Origin: an uncultured Treponema sp.
GTDB taxonomy: Bacteria > Spirochaetota > Spirochaetia > Treponematales > Treponemataceae
DNA length: 64,000 nucleotides
Direction: 5' to 3'
Assembly: GCA_946186185.1 (NCBI GenBank)
Contig: CAMHMJ010000007.1
Span: forward strand, 1-64,000
Shown here: piece by piece, positions 23,099 through 31,208 of the stretch
Layout of the letters: every line of letters starts with the position of its first letter
Numbering within the stretch: the stretch's first letter is position 1
The notes under the pieces: model-generated
What the model saw: only the letters and a program-made list of their open reading frames with translations
Databases searched by the model: none
What the model was told of the DNA's origin: nothing
Made by a program: the position numbers and the translations under genes

Positions 23099-25060
23099 AT
23101 GGCAGATTTATTCGATTCAGCAGAATTAGATGATATTCAGAAAAAAAACGACCAGATAAAAAGAATTAAAGAGCTTGAAAAACTGATAAAAAAATACCAG
23201 GCCTCCTATTACAACGGGGAAGGTGAAATCAGTGATGAAGAATTCGATAAGCTCTGGGATGAATTAAAGGCCCTTGACCCTGAAAATTCTGTTTTACAAA
23301 AGGTGGGGGCCGATTCCGGAAATTTTAAGAAAATTGAACACGTGATGCCCATGGGAAGTCAGGAAAAGGCTGCAAGTCCTGAACAGTTTTTGGCCTGGGC
23401 AAAAAAACATGTTTACGATGAATATTTTGTTGAATACAAGCTGGACGGAGCAAGCCTTGAGCTTCAGTATGAAAAGGGAATTTTAATTCGGGCTGTAACC
23501 CGTGGAGACGGTTCCATCGGGGACGAAATAACGGCCAATGCTAAAAAAATGCAGGGGGTTCTTCCTGCAATTTTTATTGACGGAAAGCAGTCTGATTTTA
23601 CCGGCGGAATTCGCGGTGAAGTAATAATGACTCACCTTGTGCACAAAACAAAATTTTCTGATAAAGCAAACTGCCGGAATGCCGCCAACGGCCTTATGAA
23701 GAGGAAGGACGGCGAAGGTTCTGAAAACCTGATGCTCATAACCTACGATGCCCTTTCTACGGAGGTCAAAAACTTTTTTTCTGATGAAGAAGGAAAACTT
23801 GAGTTCTTAAAATCTGCCGGCTTTAACACGGTTCCCTTAAAAATATGCAGAACCCCTCAGGAAGTAATTGATTACCGGGTTTATGTAATGGATATCCGGA
23901 AAAGTCTCGATTATGATATTGACGGTCTTGTTGTAAAAGAGCGCAGAATCGACAGTGAAGATGCAAAAAGAAACCGACCTGACCGTCAGATTGCCTTTAA
24001 GTTCAGCCTGGAAGAAGCGGTAAGCACCCTGCGGGAAGTTGAATGGCATGAAAACGGAGCAACTTATACTCCTGTTGCAATTTTTGACGAGGTGGAACTG
24101 AACGGCACAAAAGTAAGCCGTGCAAGTCTTGCCAATCCGGATACAATGAAAGATCTGGGCATAAAAATCGGAAGTCAGGTTGTAGTTGTAAAACGCGGAG
24201 AAATTATTCCAAAAATCGAAAACTGCATTCACGAGCATCCTGAAAACGAAGAAGAAATTGTTATTCCTTCAGTCTGCTCAACCTGCGGTTCAACCCTTGT
24301 AAATGAAGGAAGCCGTCTTTACTGTCCTGAAAAAACTTGTTCAAAACGCCTTTTTCACCAGATTACAAAGTGGGTTTTGTGCGCGGATATCCGTGACCTT
24401 GGAGAAACTCTCCTTGAAAACATGTTTAAGGCAGGACTTGTAAAAAGCATTTCTTCACTTTATGAGCTTTCTGAAGAAGACCTGGTTCCATTTTTTCTGA
24501 ATGAAGAAAGCATTAAAAATGAAAAAACTTCTCTGGGGGCAAAAAAAGTATTTGCGTCGATCCAGAATCACCGGCTTTTAAGTCTTGCTTCTTTCCTTGC
24601 CGGCTTTGACATTGAAGGCTTTGGTGAAACCATGGTGGAAAAGCTGATTCAGGAAGGCTATGATACTCTGGAAAAAATTCTGGCCCTTTCTGAAGAAGAA
24701 ATATGCTCCATCTACGGTTTTGCAGAAAAAAGCGCCCGGGATTTTATTCAGGGCTTAAACGAAAACCGGGAAGAAATTATTTCTTTGTCTCAGAAATATA
24801 TTCAGATTAAAGAAAATTCTTCCGGTTCCATGAAAGGACTTTCCTTCTGTTTTACAGGGGAAATGAAAACCATGAAACGGCAGGATGCCGAAAAAATCGT
24901 TAAGGAAAAGGGCGGTGCCGTAAAATCTTCCGTAACAAAAGACCTTTCTTACCTTGTTACAAATGATACCGAAAGCGGTTCTTCAAAAAATGTAAAGGCC
25001 AAAACCCTGGGAATCCAGATAATCAACGAGGAAGAATTCTTAAAGCTCTGTGAAAAATAA
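23099..25060 (+). CDS. ligA: NAD-dependent DNA ligase
   Basis: Seals nicks using NAD. Lys114 in EYKLDGASLEL is the adenylated residue. The OB-fold and Cys4 zinc finger (CSTCGSTLVNEGSRLYCPEK, then CSKR) are followed by helix-hairpin-helix units and a C-terminal BRCT domain (~575-653, SGSMKGLSFCFTGEMKTMKR). The length of 653 is close to standard LigA. The substrate-loop motif MPMGSQEKAAS differs from the usual MLSLDNAF, so this is a divergent branch; with no second ligase visible here, it is assumed to be the replicative enzyme. It overlaps the next gene by 11 bp. Confidence 0.9.
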   Translation: MADLFDSAELDDIQKKNDQIKRIKELEKLIKKYQASYYNGEGEISDEEFDKLWDELKALDPENSVLQKVGADSGNFKKIEHVMPMGSQEKAASPEQFLAWAKKHVYDEYFVEYKLDGASLELQYEKGILIRAVTRGDGSIGDEITANAKKMQGVLPAIFIDGKQSDFTGGIRGEVIMTHLVHKTKFSDKANCRNAANGLMKRKDGEGSENLMLITYDALSTEVKNFFSDEEGKLEFLKSAGFNTVPLKICRTPQEVIDYRVYVMDIRKSLDYDIDGLVVKERRIDSEDAKRNRPDRQIAFKFSLEEAVSTLREVEWHENGATYTPVAIFDEVELNGTKVSRASLANPDTMKDLGIKIGSQVVVVKRGEIIPKIENCIHEHPENEEEIVIPSVCSTCGSTLVNEGSRLYCPEKTCSKRLFHQITKWVLCADIRDLGETLLENMFKAGLVKSISSLYELSEEDLVPFFLNEESIKNEKTSLGAKKVFASIQNHRLLSLASFLAGFDIEGFGETMVEKLIQEGYDTLEKILALSEEEICSIYGFAEKSARDFIQGLNENREEIISLSQKYIQIKENSSGSMKGLSFCFTGEMKTMKRQDAEKIVKEKGGAVKSSVTKDLSYLVTNDTESGSSKNVKAKTLGIQIINEEEFLKLCEK

Positions 25061-25670
25061 CTTTTCCGTTTCGATAATAGTTTTTAATGTAATTTTCTCA
25101 TTTCTGCTTACATTTTTTATGCTGCACCTGCTTTTTCTTTCTTCCTGCATGACAAGTGCGCGATATGTACCAGGCCGCCCTTACGAAGCCCTTCGCTTTA
25201 TAGTCTACGGCTCTACCTCGGAGAACGAAAGCAATACGGTCAGCGGAAAAATTACTGTTCTTGATACTTCCGGAAATGAAATTTCTTCTATCGAGAGAAG
25301 CTGGCCGGGTTCCTACCTTTCCCTGGAGTTCTGTACGGCCACCTTTGATTCAAAAAAATATTTTTTTCCATACCGGGTAAAAGGGCTGAACACAATAATG
25401 GAAAAATCATCCGGCTTTAATTCCCTTCACAAGGGGACAAACCTTTACCCGTATTTTATGGAAAACGGGGAATGTATTCTTTACTCACCCCGAGAAGGAG
25501 CTTCGGTAAGAAGGGGACTTTATAAAATTGCCCGCTTTGCTTCCTGGCCTCTTTTTTTTAAGACAAAATACGCTTCGTTTTTAAGCGTAGACCTTTCAAG
25601 ATGCGAAAGCGGTGTTTTTTATTCGCTTTTTGTTACTGAAGACGGTAAGCTTTCCGTGGTTCGGGAATAA
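25050..25670 (+). CDS. putative lipoprotein or membrane-anchored protein
   Basis: A 206-residue protein starting at GTG inside the end of ligA. A long hydrophobic N-terminus (~residues 6-33) ends in FLSSC, a spirochaete-style lipobox. The rest is beta-rich (ALRFIVYGSTSENESNTVSG, KITVLDTSGNEISSIERS) with no recognised domain. The 3' end overlaps the convergent M23 peptidase gene by 52 bp. The start relies on translational coupling, as no good ribosome binding site is seen. Confidence 0.6.
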   Translation: MKNNFSVSIIVFNVIFSFLLTFFMLHLLFLSSCMTSARYVPGRPYEALRFIVYGSTSENESNTVSGKITVLDTSGNEISSIERSWPGSYLSLEFCTATFDSKKYFFPYRVKGLNTIMEKSSGFNSLHKGTNLYPYFMENGECILYSPREGASVRRGLYKIARFASWPLFFKTKYASFLSVDLSRCESGVFYSLFVTEDGKLSVVRE

Positions 25671-26656
25671 CCTGCATTTTCCATTATGTAATTTTCCATG
25701 AAGAATTCAGGTTTAACGGCACAGGCATTAAGCCGAACTTCCCAGTGAAGGTGAGGCCCTGTGGCAAGTCCGGTCTGTCCGGAAAGTCCCAGCTTTTCTC
25801 CGCATTTTACCATTTCGCCTTCTTCAACAGAAAGACTGGAAAGATGGTAATACAATGAATAAAGACCCGGAAGATGTTCGATACATACTGACCAGCCGGT
25901 TGAAATTCTGAATTCTGCCATTACAACTTTTCCGTCCTGACAGGCTCTGACTTCAGTTCCTTCCGGAACTCCGTAGTCATTTCCGTAGTGAAGGCTGGTT
26001 TCGCTTTTTCCTGTAACATATTTGTAGACTCTTCGGTCTCCAAAATAGGCGGTATAGCGTTCTGAATCTACAGGGCGTACAAAAGGTTTAGTGGTGTAGA
26101 CATTCTCCGGATTAATTGTGTAAAGGATTCCATTCAGCTTTTCAATCTGACTTAAGCGTTCTGCGCTCATGTTTGTTTTGATATTTGTATTGTCCTTATT
26201 CAGATTAAGGGTTTCTGAATTAAAGCTTGTTTCTTGAAGGCTGAATGGAAGACTTATCTTTTTTTCTTCAAGGGTACTTACCTTAAGGATTACCTTTGCT
26301 TCATAATGTTTTGAAGCATCCAGCCAGGTTGAAAGAGGAAGGGCGGTAAAATATTCTGAGGTCTGGCTCTTTTTGTTTTTTCCGGAAATAAGGTAAAATT
26401 GTGAAGATTCAATTTTTTTTCCGTCATTAAAAAGAATCAGGTTTGCCTTGAAATCAAGATTATTTTTTTTCTTAAGGCTTTTTGAAAGCTTAAGGGAAAT
26501 ACGGGCTGTAAGGGCTTCTCCAGGTTTTGCACTCTGGTTATAGTTCAGGGAGCCGGAATAGAACTCTTCTGAAAATGTAAAGCTTGAGGCAAAAACAGGG
26601 GATGTAAAGGTAACGGCAAGCAAAAGTGTAATAATTTTAAATATTTTTTTCATCAT
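25619..26656 (-). CDS. M23 (LytM-type) peptidoglycan endopeptidase
   Basis: A 345-residue exported protein with a signal peptide (cleaved near SPVFAS). A beta-rich N-terminal domain (~25-200) precedes a C-terminal M23 metallopeptidase domain. The zinc motifs are HYGNDYG (HxxxD), HLSSLSVEEGEMV and GPHLHWEVRL (HxH). Such enzymes cut peptide cross-bridges in peptidoglycan during growth or division, or act as EnvC-like amidase activators when degenerate. Here the zinc ligands are all present, so activity is expected. Two adjacent ATGs are possible starts. A TATAAT box overlaps the recJ stop codon 8 nt before the first. Confidence 0.88.
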   Translation of the reverse strand: MMKKIFKIITLLLAVTFTSPVFASSFTFSEEFYSGSLNYNQSAKPGEALTARISLKLSKSLKKKNNLDFKANLILFNDGKKIESSQFYLISGKNKKSQTSEYFTALPLSTWLDASKHYEAKVILKVSTLEEKKISLPFSLQETSFNSETLNLNKDNTNIKTNMSAERLSQIEKLNGILYTINPENVYTTKPFVRPVDSERYTAYFGDRRVYKYVTGKSETSLHYGNDYGVPEGTEVRACQDGKVVMAEFRISTGWSVCIEHLPGLYSLYYHLSSLSVEEGEMVKCGEKLGLSGQTGLATGPHLHWEVRLNACAVKPEFFMENYIMENAGYSRTTESLPSSVTKSE

Positions 26657-26664
26657 AAGTCCAT

Positions 26665-26670
26665 ATTATA
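26665..26670 (-). promoter_or_regulatory. -10 box before the M23 peptidase gene
   Basis: TATAAT on the minus strand ends 8 nt before the first ATG and overlaps the stop codon of recJ. It predicts a nearly leaderless secondary transcript. Confidence 0.4.
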
Positions 26671-28807
26671 TTGTATGAGGCGTTTCCTGTAAAATCATTT
26701 GTGGTGTTACAGATCCATTAAAAAAATTCTTGTTTACATTGTACACAATGTTGATTCTGTCGCCTTTCTGGAAATCCCGTCCAAGACGCTCTGCTTCTCC
26801 CCAGAACATTCCCGGGAATTTGCATTTTTTGCAGTCAAACAGAAGCTTTAAGTGCTGCCTTTCTGTTTTTCCGCAGATTGAAGCATCCTTAATCTGAATA
26901 TTTTTTGTTACAAACAGAAGCTTTGGATTTGCTTCACCGTAGGGTTCAAAAAAATCAACGGTTTCAAGAATTTCCGGTCCCAGAAAATCCGGAGTAAGCT
27001 CTGCATCCACATCAATTGTTGGGTTTTCGTCTTCAAGATTCATACTCTGGGAAATATATTTTGCTTTTTCAAGGAATTCACTGGTCTTAGAAGCCACAAA
27101 ACTGAAGCCCGCAGCCGCATCGTGTCCGCCAAAATTGATAAAGAAATCTTTTCCAAACTGTTCCAGGAATTTTGTAGATTTTAATGAACGGCAGCTTCTC
27201 ATGGAGCCGACTGCAACGGAGGCATCTTCCGTAAAGGTGATGGCGATGGAAGGAACGGAGTATTTTTTCATGATGTTTCCGGCTAAAATACCCGTTATAC
27301 CCTTGAAAATCTTTTTGTCGATTACAACGCAGATTTTTTCATTAAAATGCTTAAAGCTTTCTTCTGCCTGTTTGAAGGTAAGTGTTTCTCCCTCTGTAAC
27401 AAGATTTTTCCGTTTTTCGTTCAACTCAATAATTTTGTCGCTTAAAGCGGCCCTTTCTGCCGGGTCCTTAGAAAGAAGAAGGGAAAGAGCAAGGTTTGAC
27501 TGTCCAAGTCGGCCTGCTGCATTCAAAACCGGTACGATTGACCAGGAAAGATCCGTTGAGGTAATTTCTTTGTTTGAAAAATTTGAACGGGCAAAAAGCT
27601 CCTTTAAGCCGTCCCGGACGATTCCCTGATTCATTTTTTCAAGGGCATTTTTTATAAAAAGCCGGTTTTCATTTTTTAATGGCATTATATCAGCAAGGGC
27701 TGCCAGAGCCACAAGCTGTAAATCCATTTCGCTGTCTTTTTTGAGGGACGGGAACAGTTCTTCCTGCTTTTTTTCAATATAGGTTATAAAAATGTTCAAA
27801 AATATATCCAGGTCAGAAAGCTCTGTTTCCGAGTACTTTGCAATGGTCGATTTCTGCTTTAAGGCCGGTAAATCAATCCGTGAAAGTGAAGGGTACTTTT
27901 TTGAAATTTCCTGCCTCATATCCACCAGCTGAAATTCAATTCCGTTTCCGAAAAGAGCCTTTAAGGTGTTTTCCTCTTTTTCCTTGTTCCAGACAAGAAT
28001 CATTTCGCCCTTTAAAAAGTCTGCAATCTTTGTCTGATAAATAGAAACCGGATATGAATCAAATTCCACGCAGAGGTAATCTTTTTTTACAAGATTCCGG
28101 GTTTTCATCATTTCAAGAGTGATTTTTCCGTTTTCGTTTTTTGTAGAAAGAAGGCACAGATCCTGTCCGTAAATATCCATTCTGGAAAAACGCAGGGCGC
28201 TTACAAGCTTGTAGGATACCGCCGCTCCGGAAATGTCCATAAAGGGATAGCCGGAATCACTGGTTTTCGGATCGATTATCACGATTGCATCCGGAAGATT
28301 TTCCGGCGGATTGTGATGGTCGGTGACAATTACATCGATACCCAGTTCGTTTGCATGGGCAATTTCAATGTTATTTGAAATTCCGCAGTCTACGGTAATA
28401 ATTAGGCTTCCGTATTCCTTTGCAAAATCGTCAACAGCTTCTATTGAAAGTCCGTAGGCATCTTCTCCCACCGGAAGGCGCCATGAAACATCAATGTTCC
28501 GGCTTTTTAAATATTCATAGAGAATTGCAGTGCTGGTAACACCGTCCACATCCTTGTCTCCAAAGATAAGAACTTTTTCTCCTTCTTCTTCTGCCTGATT
28601 GATTCGTTCAACCGCGTCTTCCATATTGGAAAAATTGAAGCACTGGTGACAGAATCTCAAATCTTTTTCAATGAAGTATTTAATGTCTTCTCCGCTTTTT
28701 ATTCCGCGCCGTAAAAGAATGGAAGCTTCCAGCTGGGAAATTCCATACTTTGTACATAACTCATTAACATCTTTTGCTAAAAGAGGTTTTTTACTGTAAT
28801 AATTCAC
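26666..28807 (-). CDS. recJ: single-stranded-DNA exonuclease RecJ
   Basis: A 5'-3' exonuclease for single-stranded DNA in recombination and repair. The DHH-domain motifs are FGDKDVDGVTSTAIL, LIITVDCGISN, IVTDHHNPP and IIDPKT. The DHHA1 domain has FGGHDAAAGFSF, and an OB-type C-terminal domain follows. It is larger (713) than E. coli RecJ (577) because of an insertion at ~205-340 between DHH subdomains (VEFDSYPVSIYQTKIADFLK region). The start is GTG (28805-28807), preceded by AGGA. The M23 peptidase gene follows 9 nt downstream. Confidence 0.93.
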   Translation of the reverse strand: MNYYSKKPLLAKDVNELCTKYGISQLEASILLRRGIKSGEDIKYFIEKDLRFCHQCFNFSNMEDAVERINQAEEEGEKVLIFGDKDVDGVTSTAILYEYLKSRNIDVSWRLPVGEDAYGLSIEAVDDFAKEYGSLIITVDCGISNNIEIAHANELGIDVIVTDHHNPPENLPDAIVIIDPKTSDSGYPFMDISGAAVSYKLVSALRFSRMDIYGQDLCLLSTKNENGKITLEMMKTRNLVKKDYLCVEFDSYPVSIYQTKIADFLKGEMILVWNKEKEENTLKALFGNGIEFQLVDMRQEISKKYPSLSRIDLPALKQKSTIAKYSETELSDLDIFLNIFITYIEKKQEELFPSLKKDSEMDLQLVALAALADIMPLKNENRLFIKNALEKMNQGIVRDGLKELFARSNFSNKEITSTDLSWSIVPVLNAAGRLGQSNLALSLLLSKDPAERAALSDKIIELNEKRKNLVTEGETLTFKQAEESFKHFNEKICVVIDKKIFKGITGILAGNIMKKYSVPSIAITFTEDASVAVGSMRSCRSLKSTKFLEQFGKDFFINFGGHDAAAGFSFVASKTSEFLEKAKYISQSMNLEDENPTIDVDAELTPDFLGPEILETVDFFEPYGEANPKLLFVTKNIQIKDASICGKTERQHLKLLFDCKKCKFPGMFWGEAERLGRDFQKGDRINIVYNVNKNFFNGSVTPQMILQETPHTI

Positions 28808-28910
28808 ATCTATATCCTGATAATTTTTTTCAATTTTAATTAACTTTGCAAGCGGTCAACAAGCTCAATGAGCTCCGTTACTGAACTGACCGTCCGCTCT
28901 TCCTTTTATT

Positions 28911-29834
28911 CTACAAAAAGGTTCTTCCTGTAGAAAGGGTCTTTAATTTTTTTCCGGCCACATTTTCAATCAGATAGAAAAGTAAATCTTCTATCTGTGA
29001 AAGAGCTTCCTCCGTAACCGGCCAGGTTCTGGCTTCCTTTGGAGAAAGATTTTGTATTGCGCTGAGATAACTCATTGCGGTTCTGTTCAGAAAAAAAAGC
29101 GTCTTTTCATCAATTTTTTTGCAGTCTCCGCAGAAAAACTGATTTTCCGTAACCAGAAACTCCGCTCCATTTTTCCTGTCCTCAACTTCATTTTTCCGCT
29201 GGTCATTTTCGCCGGGAGCCCCGTAAGTAATCCCGCCTGTATTCCGTTCTCTATTCCAGACAGTATTCCCGTCAGATGGAACTTTGTTTCCGCCGGAAGG
29301 AACTTTGTTTCCGTCAGAAGGAACTTCTTCCGTATTCTGCTCCAGAAACTTTTTTGAACAGCAGGCACATTCCGTTGCATCCGGCTGCACTCCGGAAAGA
29401 GAAAGAAATCTCCATAAAAAACGGACCAGCCCAGTTTTACACTGACTGTCCTCCGTGCAAAAATCCAGCCCGTCGATAAAGCCGTTAAACAGCGCCCAGA
29501 ACTCTTTTGCATTTCCTGCACATTTTGTGTAAAGTGCAAGTTCTGCTGCAAGACTGGAGGCATAGTATTTTGCAAGGCTATCTCTGAAGGTCAGGTGATA
29601 TTTTTTTACACTGAAATCTGAAATTTTGTAAAACCCAGATTTTGCATCCTGAGAAAGCCAGACTTCCCCCGTATTCCAGGGAGAAACAAGACCTTTCAGC
29701 CTGCTTTTGTGACCGCCGTAGAGGGTTGCATATAGGATTCCTTCCGTTTGTGTCAAAAGACATACAGAAGAATTATTTTCCCCCTGGGGTTTTAAGCTTA
29801 TCACCGTTGCAAGCATGGAAAGCGACTTAGGCAT
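28911..29834 (-). CDS. recO: DNA repair protein RecO with an internal repeat insertion
   Basis: A recombination mediator that loads RecA together with RecR. The N-terminal OB-fold (residues 1-80; GILYATLYGGHKSRLKGLVS) is followed by a helical domain with CACCSKKF and CGDC, a likely Cys4 zinc finger. Between the two cysteine pairs lies an insertion of about 65 residues containing three 7-residue repeats (VPSDGNK, VPSGGNK, VPSDGNT). The start ATG lies 6 nt after a perfect TATAAT and no ribosome binding site is seen, so the mRNA is probably leaderless. It is upstream of recJ but separated by a 103-nt gap with weak inverted repeats. Confidence 0.85.
   Translation of the reverse strand: MPKSLSMLATVISLKPQGENNSSVCLLTQTEGILYATLYGGHKSRLKGLVSPWNTGEVWLSQDAKSGFYKISDFSVKKYHLTFRDSLAKYYASSLAAELALYTKCAGNAKEFWALFNGFIDGLDFCTEDSQCKTGLVRFLWRFLSLSGVQPDATECACCSKKFLEQNTEEVPSDGNKVPSGGNKVPSDGNTVWNRERNTGGITYGAPGENDQRKNEVEDRKNGAEFLVTENQFFCGDCKKIDEKTLFFLNRTAMSYLSAIQNLSPKEARTWPVTEEALSQIEDLLFYLIENVAGKKLKTLSTGRTFL
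29271..29333. repeat. 21-bp in-frame tandem repeat inside recO
   Basis: Three 21-bp units, at 29271-29291, 29292-29312 and 29313-29333, share GGAACTTTGTTTCC-type sequence and encode the VPS(D/G)GNK heptapeptides. Copy-number change would keep the frame. Confidence 0.8.
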
Positions 29835-29840
29835 TTCTAT

Positions 29841-29846
29841 ATTATA
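29841..29846 (-). promoter_or_regulatory. -10 box of a leaderless recO promoter
   Basis: A perfect TATAAT on the minus strand is separated from the recO ATG by the six bases ATAGAA. The -35 region (TTCCTA at 17 nt) is weak. Confidence 0.6.
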
Positions 29847-29875
29847 GTAAATTTTGATTAAAATAGGAAGAAGTC

Positions 29876-29945
29876 TGCTGGTTATGTGTGCTGGTTATGT
29901 GCTAATTGTAACTGCTTGACCTCGTTTTTTTACTGTGGTTAAATA
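29876..29945 (+). promoter_or_regulatory. promoter with upstream 13-bp direct repeat
   Basis: TGCTGGTTATGTG is repeated twice in tandem (29876-29901). TTGACC (29916-29921) and TAAATA (29940-29945) follow with an 18-nt spacer. The -10 ends 6 nt before the ATG of the 29952 gene, and no ribosome binding site is seen. Confidence 0.6.
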
Positions 29946-29951
29946 TTACCT

Positions 29952-31166
29952 ATGAAGATTTTTGACCGCTCATTTTTTAAGCCTCGTGGCACATCAGCCT
30001 GCCTTTTCTTTCTGATAATCCAGTTTTTTGCCTCTTTTGTTTTTGCAGAACCTCTTACAGATCCGGATTTCGGCTATTCCCTGGATGTTCCGGAAGGCTT
30101 TCAGGTTGCGGAATATACCCCGGACGGAATGAGCTATCGTTTTTATAATCAGAATGTTCCTGTTTCTCTTCTTCTAAAGATTTATCTGAAAGATACCGCT
30201 TCTGATTCAGAAGCCGCCTTTACCAGAACTGTAGAACGGCTGAACGGGAAAGCTGATATTGACCGTCTTACCTGGCGGAATGTTCCATGCGTGCTTTCTT
30301 CGTTTACAATGCAGATTCCGGGAAACCAGTCTGAGTTTGAAGGGTGGGGAGCTTCCGTTCCTCTTCCGGGAAAAGACGCATTTCTTGTTCTTCTTTGCTA
30401 CACTGAAAAAGAAAATTTCCAGGCTCTTGCCCAGTTTATCATAAGCACATTAAATTCTCTCTGCATTGACAAGGGAAGCCTTGCTTCTCCGGGAATCTTT
30501 ACGTGCTATGCTTTCCCTGCTTCCCAGAAAATTAAAAAGAGCGCCGATATCGGGAATACGGCGGTTTATACAGAATTTGACCGGGATGATTCAGAAGCAC
30601 TGCAGTTTGTTACTGAGCTTGAGTTTTCCGTCCTGAAATTTTATGCTGAAAATGAAAAATGGAAGGAGGCCTGGATGCGTTATTATCGCGCTATCTGGCG
30701 TGAAAGCTCGGCCCGTCTTAAAAAGGCTTCCAACGACATTTATTCAGCACTTTATAATCAGTGCAAAAGGGAAAATCCTGAAAACCCCATGATACGGATG
30801 AATGAGCTTCTTCTTGAATGGGTGCAGTATATGCCCTATAAGCGGGATAACCAGAGCGCAGCGGCAACGGATTTTACGGATCTTGTAAGCACCTTCTGTT
30901 CGGAAGGCAGTGACTGCGATTCAAGAAGTCTTCTAGTAAGTGTACTTTTACAGAATATGGGCCTTGATACCTGCCTTTTTATCAGCCGTGAATACAGTCA
31001 TGCGGTGTATGGAGTAAACTTAGCTATTCCGGGAGCGAAAATCCGTGTAGAAGATAATGATTATCTTTTGTGCGAAACTACTGCAAAGGGCATTCAGCCC
31101 GGCCTTATAGACCAGACCCAGTCGGTTACCGAAAACTGGATTCCTGTTTTGCCAAGGATGGAATAA
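29952..31166 (+). CDS. exported protein with C-terminal transglutaminase-like domain
   Basis: A 404-residue protein with a signal peptide (ending FVFA, residue ~32). The N-terminal part (~35-170) reads like a small alpha/beta domain (YSLDVPEGFQVAEYTPDG). The C-terminal ~100 residues carry GSDCDSRSLLVSVLLQNMG, then EYSHAVYGV and YLLCETTAKG. These are the Cys, His and acidic positions of the transglutaminase-like/cysteine-protease superfamily, although the third residue is Glu where Asp is usual. A periplasmic peptidase or cross-linker is possible. It is followed by an ankyrin gene. Confidence 0.55.
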   Translation: MKIFDRSFFKPRGTSACLFFLIIQFFASFVFAEPLTDPDFGYSLDVPEGFQVAEYTPDGMSYRFYNQNVPVSLLLKIYLKDTASDSEAAFTRTVERLNGKADIDRLTWRNVPCVLSSFTMQIPGNQSEFEGWGASVPLPGKDAFLVLLCYTEKENFQALAQFIISTLNSLCIDKGSLASPGIFTCYAFPASQKIKKSADIGNTAVYTEFDRDDSEALQFVTELEFSVLKFYAENEKWKEAWMRYYRAIWRESSARLKKASNDIYSALYNQCKRENPENPMIRMNELLLEWVQYMPYKRDNQSAAATDFTDLVSTFCSEGSDCDSRSLLVSVLLQNMGLDTCLFISREYSHAVYGVNLAIPGAKIRVEDNDYLLCETTAKGIQPGLIDQTQSVTENWIPVLPRME

Positions 31167-31208
31167 AAAACTTCTATAATTACCGGTAAAACCTGCCGAT
31201 ACTAAAAT

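Noticed and set aside
28808..28910. Terminator between recO and recJ
   Set aside because: GGTCA/TGACC and AGCTCA/TGAGCT pairs exist, but there is no clean stem followed by a T run on the minus strand.
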